A stretch of 39,062 bases of DNA from Penium margaritaceum. Its lineage: Eukaryota; Streptophyta; Zygnematophyceae; Desmidiales; Peniaceae. Within the stretch, counting starts at the first letter, position 1. Each line of letters opens with the position of its first letter. The position numbers were made by a program, and so were the translations under genes. Below are positions 1 to 10,788 of this stretch, piece after piece. Below the pieces are notes generated by a model. That model saw nothing but the letters and a program-made list of their open reading frames with translations. It was not told the DNA's origin and made no database searches. The stretch spans positions 103,795 to 142,856 of the forward strand of contig SZWC01003570.1 of the NCBI GenBank assembly GCA_023375785.1. The letters run 5' to 3'.

Positions 1-19
1 CCCCCCCCCCCCCCCCCCC
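1..19. repeat. Poly-C tract at the window edge
   Basis: Nineteen C residues open the window. Long C or G tracts recur at the foldback array (2624-4620) and at 15590-15716, so this one may be the end of a similar repeat cut by the window edge. Confidence 0.9.
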
Positions 20-231
20 AACTTTGAAATAAACAACTTATTTTGCCCTAGGTGCGGAAAAAAAACGTCCCATTCGCCCCTGCCTCGCAACAATAAGCCT
101 CATTCACCCCCTTTACACAAATTGTGGGTTAAGAATTGGAAAACACAACATACCCCCCTCGTTTCTCGATTGGCAACATGTCCGCGTGCATTACAGAAGG
201 CATTGACATGGTGACGTAACTATTCTTGACA

Positions 232-274
232 CAACAATCACAAAACCTCTTCATGGAGGGGTTTGTGATTGTTG
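232..274. repeat. Near-perfect 43-bp hairpin
   Basis: Left arm CAACAATCACAAAACCTC (232-249) pairs with the right arm ending at 274, with one G:T-type mismatch or bulge and a loop of about 6 nt. It is isolated, with no coding context. It could be a tiny foldback element or an RNA hairpin; the stem is too short for a typical plant miRNA precursor. Confidence 0.75.
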
Positions 275-837
275 GGAGGGGAGTGATTTGTATGGAGTTT
301 GCATGGGGGGTTCAAGACTCCTCATGCGTTGAAAGTGAACTTGCTAGGCCGTGCTATAGCAAGGACTCATCAGGTGCCCACGTAAACCTCTTAAGCCTCA
401 AATGTAGTTATGGGGTGGGTTTTGTATGGTTTGTATTTCAAAAGAGGGCATGAATCTGGAAAAAAGTAAGAGAAAACGAATGAGGAGTTTTGAACTCCCA
501 TCCTTGGAGCGGGAATTCCGGAAGGCACCAATATGCATAAATCCCCTACGAAGTCCCCCCTAGAAGCCCACCTGCGACCCATTCCATTTTGGCCCTCAAT
601 TGTAAGGGCCTCGATCAAATTGGACGTGGTCCTTGGAGGGGTGGACAGCAAAAGGAGGGGAGATTGGATAGGGGGGCGAGGAGTGCGGGCGAGGTGGTGG
701 TCTATGATGTGCCAACTGATGGACGTCGGTAGGCACTTTTGTTGACCGAATTCCCCTCTCTTGCACCCGTGGATTCTGTTGCAACCCACCATACCAGCAG
801 ACGTTGTGGAGGGCATAGATATAGCATTGCATGCACA

Positions 838-889
838 TTTTCACCATGCTCAAGCCGGGACGAGTATTGTTAGTAGAGCATGGTGAAAA
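838..889. repeat. Inverted repeat with perfect 14-bp arms
   Basis: TTTTCACCATGCTC (838-851) is repeated as its exact reverse complement at 876-889, leaving a 24-nt loop. No gene lies close enough to call it a terminator. Confidence 0.8.
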
Positions 890-2623
890 CGGGCTCGTGA
901 TGGGACTTATTGTTGCCGAATAGGGGCAGATGAGGCATATCTTTCGGAGGCGGGGATGAATGGGCCAAATACCTCGGATACCCATAAAATATAAAGTGGG
1001 ACTCTTGTATGCCTAGCAACGACAAAAAAATGAAAGGCATAGTCTGTTTTCATACGCGATGGCGACATGCGTCACCACAGGCAAAAAAGAGTATGGATGG
1101 CCACCTGACAATCAATTGTTAGCGCCGAAAGTCGCTGACCCATCACCTCGCAAGCCGTCAACGATTGGCCATCGATGGACGACTTGCAAGATCAGCGATC
1201 ATTGGCTTTCGTTGCTGATCGTTGGTCAACCGAAGTCCCTCAATGACAATACAGACTTCACAACTCAAGTTGTGATCTTAAGAACAAAAAAAGCCATTCA
1301 ATTATGATTGTAAACCTTAGCCTCAAACCTCCCAATTATCCATTTTGTAATGAACTCTGTTGGTTTTGGGTTTCACTTCTACTGAAGCACCTGTCGGACT
1401 CTGTCGTTCCAGGGTCGGACAGGTTCCGTTTCAATGCATGGGGAGTCTCAAACTCCCTTCAAAGCTTACATAAATCATCACAGAAAGTATCATAAACACC
1501 ACCTTCTTGGAATGAGTGATACTTGGTGGATGAGGTCCATGTTATGCGTCCAGGACGCATGACATGGTACCTTAACATGGATTTTCTTCCATTTTTGTTG
1601 TTACCGGCCTAGCGGTCAAGGCATTAGATGGGTAGTTGGGGTATGTTTTAATAAATGCTGGGAGTTACTTTGTTATGAATATGTGTTGTTTTGTTCCTAA
1701 AACTGGGTACATGTGACTTGCGCCCTCGTTTTATCCACAACATGTATTTCGTAAATGCTCATGCAAGCATGAGATTGTTTACGGAACATGGATTGAATAA
1801 AGATCAGCTACTGCTAGTTCATTTTAGATCCTTTTTATGTGCTTTTGGACCATGGAGCACGGTGTGCTTAAGGAGACCATTGCTTGCATTGGCATTTAGA
1901 TTGTAACCATACTACTGACCTCTTGGATACAACGAGTATACATGCAGGTATAGGAACGTGGCACACATGGTGTTTTTGGGCGGGAAGGCAATGGGGTTGT
2001 GTAAAAGAAATGTTGTGTTTCTAATGCCTATGATAGACATGTGAATGGTAAACAGGCATGTCAAAACTCAGTGTTAGCCATAGAATCTGCTTGTTCACAT
2101 GTGTATAAAGTAGTTACTAGAATGTGACATATATTTGAAGAGGTTGACATGTAACCCCACATACACTGATGAACTTTGTTTAACATCATCATCTTGCTTT
2201 CCAAGCATGAGTTCACATAGTATGGTGTTGCGAGATTGAGTTATGGTTAATCATCCCAGTTTTATACACTTCATAACCTTTGTATTGTAGTCCTCTAACA
2301 TCATCACTTCCTAGAAGTTTACTCGCATGTATTCACTTGTCACATCATTTCTTCTTTGTGTATAAATTCTATATTATGTTATAGGATCATCATTATCCAT
2401 TTTGTTTAAGATAAAACATAATCTGGTACTGATTTCAAACATAACTTGTTTTCATCTTTTTCTGGCATATGTATGGATTACAAAGTCATCTCGGTTATAT
2501 ATGTTATACCTAGAATTCGTCCATCATGTACCGAGGTATAGATGACGAATACTATAAGACTGTCGGACGACTATCATCGTCTCCCAATGTTTGAGAGGGC
2601 CGTACCTGTTATTCGGTCGAAGT

Positions 2624-2800
2624 CCCCCCCCCCCCGAACACCCCGAGTGTATTGGGCGGGTGTATCGGGGAGTGTATCGCTAGTCCACGCACAATTGTAC
2701 ACAAGTGTATCAATACACTTGTGTATTAATTTGGTCCCCCTCCAGATACACTGCCTGATACACCCCCGCAATACACTTCGACTTCGGGGGGGGGGGGGGG
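2624..2800. repeat. Foldback hairpin, unit 1
   Basis: A C tract (2624-2635) pairs with a G tract (2786-2800). Between them the left arm (GTGTATTGGGCGGGTGTATC) is matched by a near reverse complement in the right arm. The centre is a perfect palindrome at 2699-2724 (ACACAAGTGTA, loop TCAA, TACACTTGTGT). The whole 177 bp can fold into one imperfect hairpin. Confidence 0.9.
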
Positions 2801-3101
2801 AGGGGGGGGAGAGACGACGAGCCCCTCCCCCCACCCAAAGGAGAAAGCGTATCGGGTGAGTGTATCGGAAAGTGTATCTGATAGACATGAGAAAGAATAC
2901 ACTTGTGTATTACTAATTGACTAGTTACTGGCTGATCCAGCTCGTCGATTGCTGTGAATCGATGGTTCGCGGAGGGTATAAAAATGTCCGACACAAATGC
3001 AAACAACTTCCGTATTGCTCGAAAACTGCTTTCTTGATTTGTCGCAAACGGAGTAAGAACTCCTTGATCGGAGCCCCCCCCACCAACTCTTGCCACTGAA
3101 T

Positions 3102-3271
3102 CCCCCCCCCAACACCCCGAGTGTATTGGGCGGGTGTATCAGGGAGTGTATCGCTAATCCACGCACAATTGTACATAAGTGTATCAATACACTTGTGTAT
3201 CAATTTGGTCCCCCTCCAGATACACTACCCGATACGCCCTCGCAATACAGTTCGACTTCGGGGGGGGGGGG
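3102..3271. repeat. Foldback hairpin, unit 2
   Basis: Same architecture as unit 1: C tract from 3102, G tract to 3271, central ACAAGTGTATCAATACACTTGT palindrome. Scattered substitutions in the arms (for example AATACAG for AATACAC) show independent divergence. Confidence 0.9.
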
Positions 3272-3390
3272 AAGGGGGGGTCAACGAGCCTCTCCTCCCC
3301 CAACCCCAAAAGTAGAAAGTGTATGTGGTGAGTGTATCGGAGAGTGTATCTGGTAGACATGAGAAAAAACACACTTGTGTATTACTACCC

Positions 3391-3756
3391 TACTACCAGC
3401 TAAATTCAGATAGAAGTTTATCACCCTTGGGCTCGACCCTGTTGCATAATTAGGTTCCCCCCCTTGTAGCCGGTGTGGAAAAATTCCTTCCAATACAAGT
3501 TCTGAAAACAAGCGGGCTGAATTCATGCTCGCAGGAAGCCCTCAAAGAAGGAGAGGCCAACAAAATGTACCCTGATCGCTTGATTTTGGTNGTTAGCATG
3601 CACGTTTGACATAGACTCCTGGACATTTCTGAATTTAAGAGACCCATAATTCTGTGAGGCCTTGTAGCCAGTGTGCCAAAATTCGGCCCCGGGTGTTTGA
3701 AATAAACCAAACATTCCTTCGCAAATGACTGTGTGAGTTTAGGCGGCAATACGGTA
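3391..3756. other. Non-repeat insert within the foldback array
   Basis: About 365 bp without similarity to the other units separates copies 2 and 3, containing one N at 3591. It begins right after the third arm of unit 2 and ends where the conserved TAATTGACTA spacer resumes. TTGTAGCCRGTGTG occurs twice in it (about 3465 and 3663). No gene was recognised. It may be an insertion, or part of a longer ancestral unit lost from the other copies. Confidence 0.6.
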
Positions 3757-3942
3757 ATTGACTAATTACTAGCTGATCCTACTCGTCGATCGCTGTGAAT
3801 CGACGGTTCACGGAGGATAAAGAAATGTCCGACACAAATGCAAACAACTTTCGTATTGCTCGAAAACTGATTTGTTGATTTTTCGCAAACGGAGTAACAA
3901 CTTCTCGATCCGAGCCCCCCCCTAACTCTCGCGGCTGTATTA

Positions 3943-4113
3943 CCCCTCCCCCAAACACCCCGAGTGTATTGGGTGGGTGTATCGGGGAGTGTATCGCTAG
4001 TCCACGTACAACTGTACACAAGTGTATCAATACACTTGTGTATCAATTCGGTCCCCCTCCAGATACTCTAGCCAATACAAACCCGCAATACACTTCGACT
4101 GGGGGGGGGGGGG
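3943..4113. repeat. Foldback hairpin, unit 3
   Basis: Same C-capped left arm and G-capped right arm as units 1 and 2, with the same central palindrome (ACACAAGTGTATCAATACAC). The right arm has lost the ACTTCG step before the G tract. Confidence 0.88.
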
Positions 4114-4403
4114 TTGATGAGCCCCTCCCCCCCTCCCAAAAGTAGAAAGTGTATCTGGTGAGTGTATCGGAAAGTGTATCCGGTAGACATGAGAATAAAT
4201 ACACTTGTGTATTCCTAATTGACAAGTTACTAGCTGATCTAACTCGTCGATCGCTGTGAATTGACGGTTCACAGGGGATGTAAAAATGTCAGACACAAAT
4301 GCAAACAACTTCCGTGTTGCTCGAAAACTGCTTTTTTGATTTGTCGCAAACGGAGTAACAACTGCTGGATTGGAGCCCCCCCCCCCAACTCTCGCGACGG
4401 CAC

Positions 4404-4583
4404 CCTCCCCCCCCCCAAACACCCCGAGTGTATTGGGCGGGTGTATCGGGGAGTGTATCGCTAGTATACACACAAGTGTACACAAGTGTATCAATGCACT
4501 TGTGTATCAATTTGGTCCCCCTCCAAATACACTGCCCGATACACCCCGGAAATACACTACGACTTAGGGAAGGGGGGGGGGGG
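4404..4583. repeat. Foldback hairpin, unit 4
   Basis: Fourth copy. The left arm is intact, the central palindrome carries one change (AATGCACTT), and the right arm is interrupted before the G tract (TTAGGGAAGG). After 4620 the similarity to earlier units stops. Confidence 0.88.
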
Positions 4584-5083
4584 AGGGGTCGACGAGCCCC
4601 CCCCCCCTCGATACGATGGATGGGGGGGGGGACGCTCGAGCGACGACAAAAAGACATGATGTGCGACTTTGTGAACAGGGAAGTGGGTGATCGGGACACC
4701 GCATACTCATGAAATTAGCTTACTCAGAATTGAGGACAAATCAATGTCATTCATTTAATTACAAGATTAGCATGACGTTTTCAAAACGCACAAAGTAGGT
4801 AAGAATGTAAATTCAGAAACATCGAAGTGATTTTTAAAGAATGTATAGTCACGCGAAAAAAATCAGGGCATGTTTTTGTTAAGCAAGTTCAGTGAAAGTC
4901 TCTTGTTCAAGTCCATTAAACAAACCGTGAACGTGATTCCAAGAAGCAATTTCTAAGAAACATTGTTAATGGTCTAGGGTATTTTCCTGCAATGATCCTT
5001 ACCATACGTTCTAGTCATGTACACAACTAATGAAGTGTGTGGATTTGGGGTGATTGGGCATAAATGGCCAGATAAGTGATCCA

Positions 5084-5359
5084 TTACATCCATGTTAGTG
5101 AGTTTTCTTCGAGAAGGAGTTGGCCGCCACCGACTTGTTGCCGATAATCTACGTTCCATCCGTCAAGTGGTGGCGAGACCTTATGCAAGCACTTTGCAAG
5201 AGTAATGTCATCATCCTGTGTAAAATCATTGCTTTCTGTCCTCTCTCTTGTCTTTGCTTCCAATGAATGAAACAAATAAGCAAAGAAGAAAGTTCCATCC
5301 ATGGGGTGTTTATATGCCTGCACGTCCGGACTTTCCCTCACAGCTCTCTCCTTGTTCAC
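5084..5359 (-). CDS. Hypothetical ORF or exon, unrecognised
   Basis: An open minus frame of 91 codons without an ATG at its head (it opens with GTG just after an AAGTAG that could be a 3' splice site). The peptide is hydrophilic and of mixed composition, with acidic stretches (SNDFTQDDDITLAK) and a Gly-rich QQVGGGQ motif, and ends LTWM before TAA. It does not look like a shadow of a repeat, which is why I list it, but I recognise no domain and the upstream frame closes quickly. It may be an exon or a decayed transposon fragment. Confidence 0.2.
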   Translation of the reverse strand: MNKERAVRESPDVQAYKHPMDGTFFFAYLFHSLEAKTRERTESNDFTQDDDITLAKCLHKVSPPLDGWNVDYRQQVGGGQLLLEENSLTWM

Positions 5360-5744
5360 CTACTTGTATCAGATCAATATGGGCTCCCTATCCTCACCAC
5401 ACACCCAAACCATCATCAAGATCTATGTCGGCACCATGGAGTTCTTTCCATGGTCACATTAGCTCACTGTGAACAACACTATATTCAAGGGGCGTTGCAT
5501 CTGCCATCTACAGTTGCAATACTCTTCTCTAACGGCTTGGCTTGATGGTGTTTTGGACTACTTGCGAGTGTTGGATAGCTTTGGAGTGACACAGGTCTGC
5601 CATTCCACATGTCCACATTTGCGGATTTTCTCCTAGGGTTCTTCATGGCTTGTACCAGATTCCTTTCGAGGCTACCCTTATGGGTTTTTTTCTATCTAAA
5701 CCAGAAGATTGAAGCACCCATAACATTCAAGCAATAGCCTTTTT

Positions 5745-6175
5745 GAACCACAACAACAACAACATCAATGTTCCCTGTTGTAGTAGTTGTAGCTGCCATG
5801 AGCCGCCTCGGCCTAGAGCAGTAATAACAATATGCAACAGTAGCAGCTGTGGCCAATATCTACATTGTAGCCATCTATTTTTCTTCCCTCGACAGTCTTC
5901 CTTGGCATGTTAGCCTAGCAATAAGAGCAACAACAGTTGGAGCAGCAGTCAAAACATGATCAGTCACCAGAGTAGCATTTGTAGTAGCGGCAGAAACCCA
6001 CAACAACAAAACCATCGTGGTCCCTTGAGGGTCTTTGTCACTATTTCAGAAAAAAAATCAGTAGCGGCATCAACAATATCAATAGGAATAGTAGTAGTAG
6101 CAGCAGTAGAAGCAACAACAAGAAGAGTGGCATGAGTGTAGCAATATTTTTGATAGCCATCTTAGTAGTAACAGC
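5745..6175. repeat. Degenerate CAA/CAG/GTA trinucleotide low complexity
   Basis: Runs such as CAACAACAACAACATC (about 5750) and TAGTAGTAGCAGCAGTAG (about 6090) are interspersed with related AGCAACAACAAG motifs. The tract is stop-rich in several frames and not coding. Confidence 0.7.
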
Positions 6176-7794
6176 CTGGATTTTGTCAACTCGTCACATT
6201 GGCATCACCGTCCTCAACAAAGCGAGGGCCAACATTGCTGACGGTAGCAGTATAGAATGCCAGGCTTATCAATGAGCCTGTCTACGATGAAGACAAGCTC
6301 AAGCGAAAGTACTAGCTTGCATATTGTCGTAATAGCCTAGGCTACCACTCGGGACATTAGTACAAATGATTAGGAGCAATCACCCGAGAGGAGGTAAAGA
6401 GGGATGGGATGTGCTACATGAAAAACTACAACTCACCAACACGTCAAGGTGCTCCGTCGTAGATTGCAAAGCCACCAAATTTGTAGAGTAGTACTCGCAT
6501 GTTAGGTTGGCAAGGCTCCCCATGTCTCTTTGGGATATCCAATGCCGCTAGGGCATGCATGCCAAGCACATTTTCGTAGTAGATATACCAACGGTGCCAC
6601 CTCCTTCTCCTATTTTGTGTGATAGTCTTGCATGACATAACATCGAGCCCCATTTCCAACAGACCTTGTTCTCCCTACTGCTTTTTGTATGCATTATCTT
6701 GTATTAGTGCCAGCCGCTGGCACAACCCTGCTGCTAGTGGCCACTTTTGACACGATATGGGAGTGACCTCTGACCTTTGCAGCCATAGCATAGGTTACAA
6801 AAGGCCCAGCTAGCAAGATGTCAAAATGTGCCATTGAATCCTACACAATTGTTGTAGTGTCCGAGATCCCACCACTGCAGCCGTTGTCAACGCCGCCACC
6901 AAGATCTCAGCCATAGCAGACACAGAGGCATGTGCAACATCCATTGCAGCCAAACATGGGGCATTCATTGTTGCTTTTATTCACAACTCGAAGACCTAGA
7001 CATGTCCGCCTCTAAAGATTCACTAACAACTCAATGCATTCCCTTGTTGATTTCCATTGTAGCATCATTCAAAGTTACAACAATCACCCGTGCTTTGTGA
7101 TTTCCATTGCGTCAATGATTATGGCCATTGCTCGATCCGTAGCCAACGCCTTCCACCTCTATTCTATCTCCACCGTTAAACCTAGTGTGACACCGATGGC
7201 TTGTCCTCTGGCTTGCCTACCTGCTCATCTGCTTGCGTGCCCTTGTCCTCTCCCTGCCTCTTTCTCCTCTTTCTTGTGTACTCGCGGCCTTTGTCTTGGG
7301 CTTAGCTACTTATATTGAGGCAATTGTGTTAGAATGATGATTCCTGTCGTTTATTCCCATTGGAGCAAGGAAAAATCTGTCCATAATTATCGATAAGGTG
7401 GTAAGATTGCCGTCATGCCTAAAGATGTCGAGCATTATGCTACTCGAAAAAAGCAGATGCTGTGTGCTTGTGATTCATATCAACAAACTATTGCCTTTCA
7501 TTGTGTGGTTGCTATGCAAAGATGACAACCAAGATGGCTCTTTTGACCATACTTCTAGCCCGGTCATTTCCGGCCTCCAACATTCCTTGCCCTCTATGCC
7601 CAATGCAACTACAACTGCCAGCATCGCAGCTGACTTTCCAACTATATCAACTTCCGCACTCACCAATTCTGGTGTTGTGCCTGCCCACCAGATCCCATCT
7701 CTTCAACCACCATAGCCGGCTATTTTTCCACACATTTTCATAGTTGATCGAACATGAATAAATGACTGAGCCAAATAAGAAAAGGTTGTGGTCA

Positions 7795-8175
7795 TCCGGC
7801 CGATTGACACTGAACAAAGACTTTTCTTTTATCAAACACCAGGCCAGCCATTGATTGAATGAGCTCTGATTGACGACTGGTGAGGTTGAAGACCATCGAC
7901 TTTTGTCGCTGATTGTCAATCAGTTGGAGTGCCTGGATCACAATGGGGACTCCAGAATGGGTACTTTTGCCTCATATCCACCGTTTCCACAACTAACTTA
8001 CAGTAAACCCAAATGTCGCAGAAACATAATGCACTGGCCAGTTTCACACAAAAACACTTCTGATGTCCAGGAGAGGAAGAAAATGCTCCCACGGGCCACT
8101 GTTAAAAACTAATACTCCGGATTTCCACCGTGGAAAAAGTGAGTACTGAGTATACGCACAACGATGTCCCGCCAA
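7795..8175 (+). repeat. Dispersed repeat copy related to the ends of MULE B
   Basis: Degenerate CGATTG/GATTGAC motifs (7797-7925) are followed by a body that matches the reverse complement of 37960-38200. ATGGGTACTTTTGCCTCATA corresponds to a near-identical stretch there, and GCCACTGTTAAAAA (about 8094) is identical, followed by a similar TACT..GGAT.TCCACCGTG block. It lies in the same orientation as the related tract at 31736. It may be a solo end of a MULE-like element. Confidence 0.6.
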
Positions 8176-8334
8176 GGAAGATGACAACATGAAGAGAAAA
8201 CTTCAACTGAACAAAGAGATTCAAATTAGGTTTCGTATTGTGACATTCTTCCTTTCACAAAGAAACATGCGAGAAGAGTTGGAAAGAAAACATATGCACA
8301 AGATAAAACTTTATTTCTTTCGTGTTTTTCTATC

Positions 8335-8440
8335 ACATAATCTTTTTTTTTGTCTCTTTGTCTCCTTCCCTCTGGCTCTTTCCCTTTCTCTTTTTGTCTC
8401 TCCCTCGCTCTTTCTCTCAATCTGCTTGTGTTCTCCACAT
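8335..8440. repeat. Polypyrimidine tract (T/C-rich)
   Basis: About 100 bp on the plus strand is almost pure T and C (CTTTTTTTTTTGTCTC, CTCTTTCCCTTTCTCTTT). Apparent ORFs across it are Lys/Glu/Arg-rich or Phe/Ser/Leu-rich by composition only. Confidence 0.8.
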
Positions 8441-8507
8441 ATCAATTCAAAAGTGGAAGGTATCATTCTGTGTGAGCCCCTCAACGGTGCCGGATAGCAG
8501 TCCGCTT

Positions 8508-8730
8508 CTTGCTCGTGAGCGCAAAGGCCCAATTCCGAGCACACTCCATGCTCATAAAACCATATCTCACCACACAATCCAGCAAACTCCCTAGCATCCC
8601 ATTGACGCCTTTCTTTCAAGATTCCAAGAGAAGAGCGGCCTGCTCCTCCTTGTACCTCTATTTCCATGCCTTGACCTCGGAAACCCCCTTAACGTCAGCA
8701 AGACATTTGAGTGGATGTTCAAATGGTGGT
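8508..8730 (-). pseudogene. Decayed minus-strand coding fragment, unknown
   Basis: One minus frame reads as protein-like over about 75 codons interrupted by two stops. It runs from a PLKCLADVKGVSEVKAW segment, through an RYKEEQAALLLES helix-like segment, to a tail with VVRYGFMSMECARNWAFAL. It lies just downstream of the gag remnant (8766-9709) on the same strand but is not obviously continuous with it. Origin unknown; inferred to be part of a degraded element. Confidence 0.3.
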
Positions 8731-8765
8731 CAGGACTGAAAGGAGTCAGGAGTAATGCCATCTAC

Positions 8766-9709
8766 TCCTGGCTCTCCTCGTCGCTCTCAGGAATCCAGCA
8801 ATGACGCATAATGTGGCCAGGCTCGCCACCGTAGTAACACATGCGTAACTACATTGTTCCAATATCCATGGATGTTTTATCACTCTCGACACATTTACCA
8901 TAACCACCACATGAGAAATTGTGGCTTTTGGCATGAGCAAGTTTCACACGTAAGTTGTACCGCTCTGTTTCTGTGATCATCCCTGGCAGGTTGTCGTTGA
9001 GGTGGTACATCATCGTCACATTGCGGGTATCATCCTTAAGGACGTTGCTGTAGTGGAAGATAACTCATGGGATTCAGCCAGAATTGGCAACGATCTCACA
9101 AAAGCTGTGGGTTTAATCGGTGATGACACAAGTTTGGCGAAGCTGACGTAGCTTGGTACGCGCTTTGTTCCTCACGTCGCCCACAGGAAAGTGCTTGATG
9201 AAGGACTCCTTGAACACCTTTAATGAGATCGGCCTTTTCAGGCTAGGATCACCATTGTTGTTGGTCAAAGCCAATGGAATTGATATTCTAGTCGCGGCCG
9301 CAATGCCAACAATCATGGTTACTCCACTCTTATGTAAATTAGACTACATCACGTCAGCCCACCAATCCAATGATGTTCCTCTCAACAGGGTTATGGCATA
9401 GTCATGGTGTGCCTCATTCCTCAAGGCATTCACAGCGATGGTGGTGAAGCATAGCTCTAGTCTGAGTATCCAAGCATGCAGAGCAAGACCATCCTTACTC
9501 GACAGGTCGAACGGCTCCGGCTTGGGTGGACTCGGGATGCCCACTATAGGTACGGTGGCAACTGCAACTGGTTACATCATTGGACGCTTTGCGAGTTCCT
9601 CATTGAGGTACTCATCTTTCTTCTCCAACAGACCTGTCTTGGCAAGCATGTCAGCGCGTAAACTCTGCAATGGCGTGGCTGTTGCTTATTTTCCTTGTGC
9701 ATCAAATTG
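8766..9709 (-). pseudogene. Ty3-like retrotransposon gag remnant
   Basis: Minus-strand fragments in order: a coiled-coil-like MLAKTGLLEKKDEYLNEEL segment (about 9580-9650), a PKPEPFDL segment, the capsid-like ALHAWILRLELCF and YAITLLRGTSLDWWADV stretch (to 9344), FKESFIKHFPVGDVRNKA (about 9200), and a degenerate zinc knuckle near 8800-8845. In the knuckle, CYYGGEPGHIMRHC has Gly where the second Cys of C-X2-C-X4-H-X4-C should be. At least two in-frame stops (near 9688 and 9577) and frame changes between the capsid pieces make it non-functional. These are typical Gag features of plant Ty3 elements. The PBS at 9896-9906 and LTR at 9909-10079 lie just upstream on the same strand. Confidence 0.8.
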
Positions 9710-9895
9710 CGGCCAACGAGAACGTGCCGGATGTAGAAAACTTTGCATCCGGTACAATTTTTTTCTCAACTGGTCCTCCAATTACTGCCTTGTCACCGGA
9801 TTGCGTAATTGGCCTCCGGCATGGATCCGCCAAAGGGACGAGATGTGTGGTGTTCTATGCTGACCACGCGAGGTTACGACACAAGCCAAAAGTGT

Positions 9896-9906
9896 CTCTG
9901 ATACCA
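9896..9906 (-). other. Primer binding site of the minus-strand LTR element
   Basis: On the minus strand the sequence reads TGGTATCAGAG, two bases after the LTR end (TTTACA then CT). TGGTATCAGAG(C) is the classic PBS complementary to initiator Met tRNA in plant LTR elements. This fixes the element as minus-strand, with its 5' LTR to the right. Confidence 0.85.
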
Positions 9907-9908
9907 AG

Positions 9909-10079
9909 TGTAAAGTGGGCGTGGTGTGCTAGCTTTAACCGGAGGGTGCAAGCACCAACCGGTGGCAGTGGCCGGTGCATACCTTCCAGTGTATGAAAAA
10001 CCGTAGGATTGTTTTGGGGGAGTATGGGAATATGTGTAACCACGTGGGAGTAAGTGTACTTGTTATTCATGTGTCAACA
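9909..10079 (-). repeat. 5' LTR of the decayed minus-strand element
   Basis: The minus strand reads TGTTGACACATG at 10079 and ends CACTTTACA at 9909, next to the PBS. About 105 bp at its 3' end align without gaps, roughly three bases in four identical, to 12632-12737 on the plus strand. The outer boundary (10079) is inferred only from the TG start. Confidence 0.7.
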
Positions 10080-10788
10080 TATCAAACCATATGTGCATGA
10101 TGACAAAACCTAGGTGATCCGAGGCCGCCGAGCCATGCGTGGCTCTGTAAAGGCTAGGGATGAGCGTTATTGCATCAGAGTTATGTATTCATCTTCTCAT
10201 CTTTTTAACGCATCAAGAATCACATCATTCTGTGGAGAAACGGCTGAGATGTGGCCGTTTATATGAACCATGACATTTTGCCGCTGGCAGCACCACTATC
10301 GGCGGTGACGGCCGTCCGAAGCGCCCTTTGTAGTTATAACACATCAGGACGTCATTCCAAAGCTCCCTTAGCCCTGCATGATCCTAGATTCATTGATTAA
10401 CTATTCTCCAAGACACGCTTTGGCCTTGTTGAATGTTTCTAGGGTCAAGCCCTGGTCCCTCAGGATTAATTCTTGTCACCTGTTTTCCCCCTCGGCCGGT
10501 CCAACCTTTGGTCGAGCATAAATTACTCACTTCTTCATGTATCGGAGCCGTTCTTGGGGCGATCTCACACCATTTTTCCTATAGACTCAAAATCCGTGGT
10601 TGAATTTTACATTAAAGGAACCCCAAAGCTGTAATCTGTGCTGGTTTTACCGTCCAACTTAAAACCGATTGACTTGACGAGTCACATGTTTATGTTCTTT
10701 TTGTAGTTATTCCAAGTACTTTGCTCAGTGATCGGCAAAGGCAGACTGCTGTCTGGCCTTTCTCTTTGTGCTGATGACAGGTCATGAG
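10080..10788. other. No recognisable gene between the two LTR-element remnants
   Basis: About 700 bp without a supported ORF. I see no similarity to the LTR or gag sequences on either side. It could hold the decayed 5' part of the plus-strand element. Confidence 0.5.

Larger units (their letters stand above)
20..2620. other. Gene-free stretch; hairpins only
   Basis: I see no convincing gene. The longest ATG ORF (391-816, minus, 141 codons) has no recognisable motif and overlaps an equally open plus frame. Positions 1128-1240 carry degenerate GATCG/CGATCA motifs like those at 31740 and 38200. A short perfect hairpin (8-bp arms, 2-nt loop) lies at 1258-1275. From 1500 to 2560 the sequence is AT-rich with no repeat that I can see. 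Confidence 0.6.
2624..4620. repeat. Tandem array of C/G-capped foldback units, about 470-bp period, four copies
   Basis: The landmark CCCCGAGTGTATTGGG starts at 2641, 3115, 3958 and 4422, giving intervals of 474, 843 and 464 bp; the middle interval carries an extra piece (3391-3756). Each full unit has three parts. First is a long hairpin whose arms start in a C tract and end in a G tract. Second is another direct copy of the arm (GTGAGTGTATCGGAAAGTGT type). Third is a spacer of about 200 bp that begins TAATTGAC and is conserved between copies at 2916, 3757 and 4217. All six frames show repetitive peptides, so no CDS is called. Tract lengths may be unreliable because of homopolymer sequencing error. 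Confidence 0.93.
4640..7790. other. Long stretch with no supported gene
   Basis: Apart from the weak minus-strand ORF at 5084-5359 and the low-complexity block 5745-6175, I see no gene, LTR or organised repeat. Short ORFs on both strands lack motifs and overlap each other. Confidence 0.55.

Noticed and set aside
391..816. 141-codon minus ORF with ATG start
   Set aside because: No motif, no coding-like pattern, and an open frame on the other strand; could not be supported.
2542..4712. Many ORFs of 60-155 codons on both strands with shared peptides such as IHKCIDTLVY
   Set aside because: They are translations of the foldback array in several frames; both strands are open by composition and symmetry.
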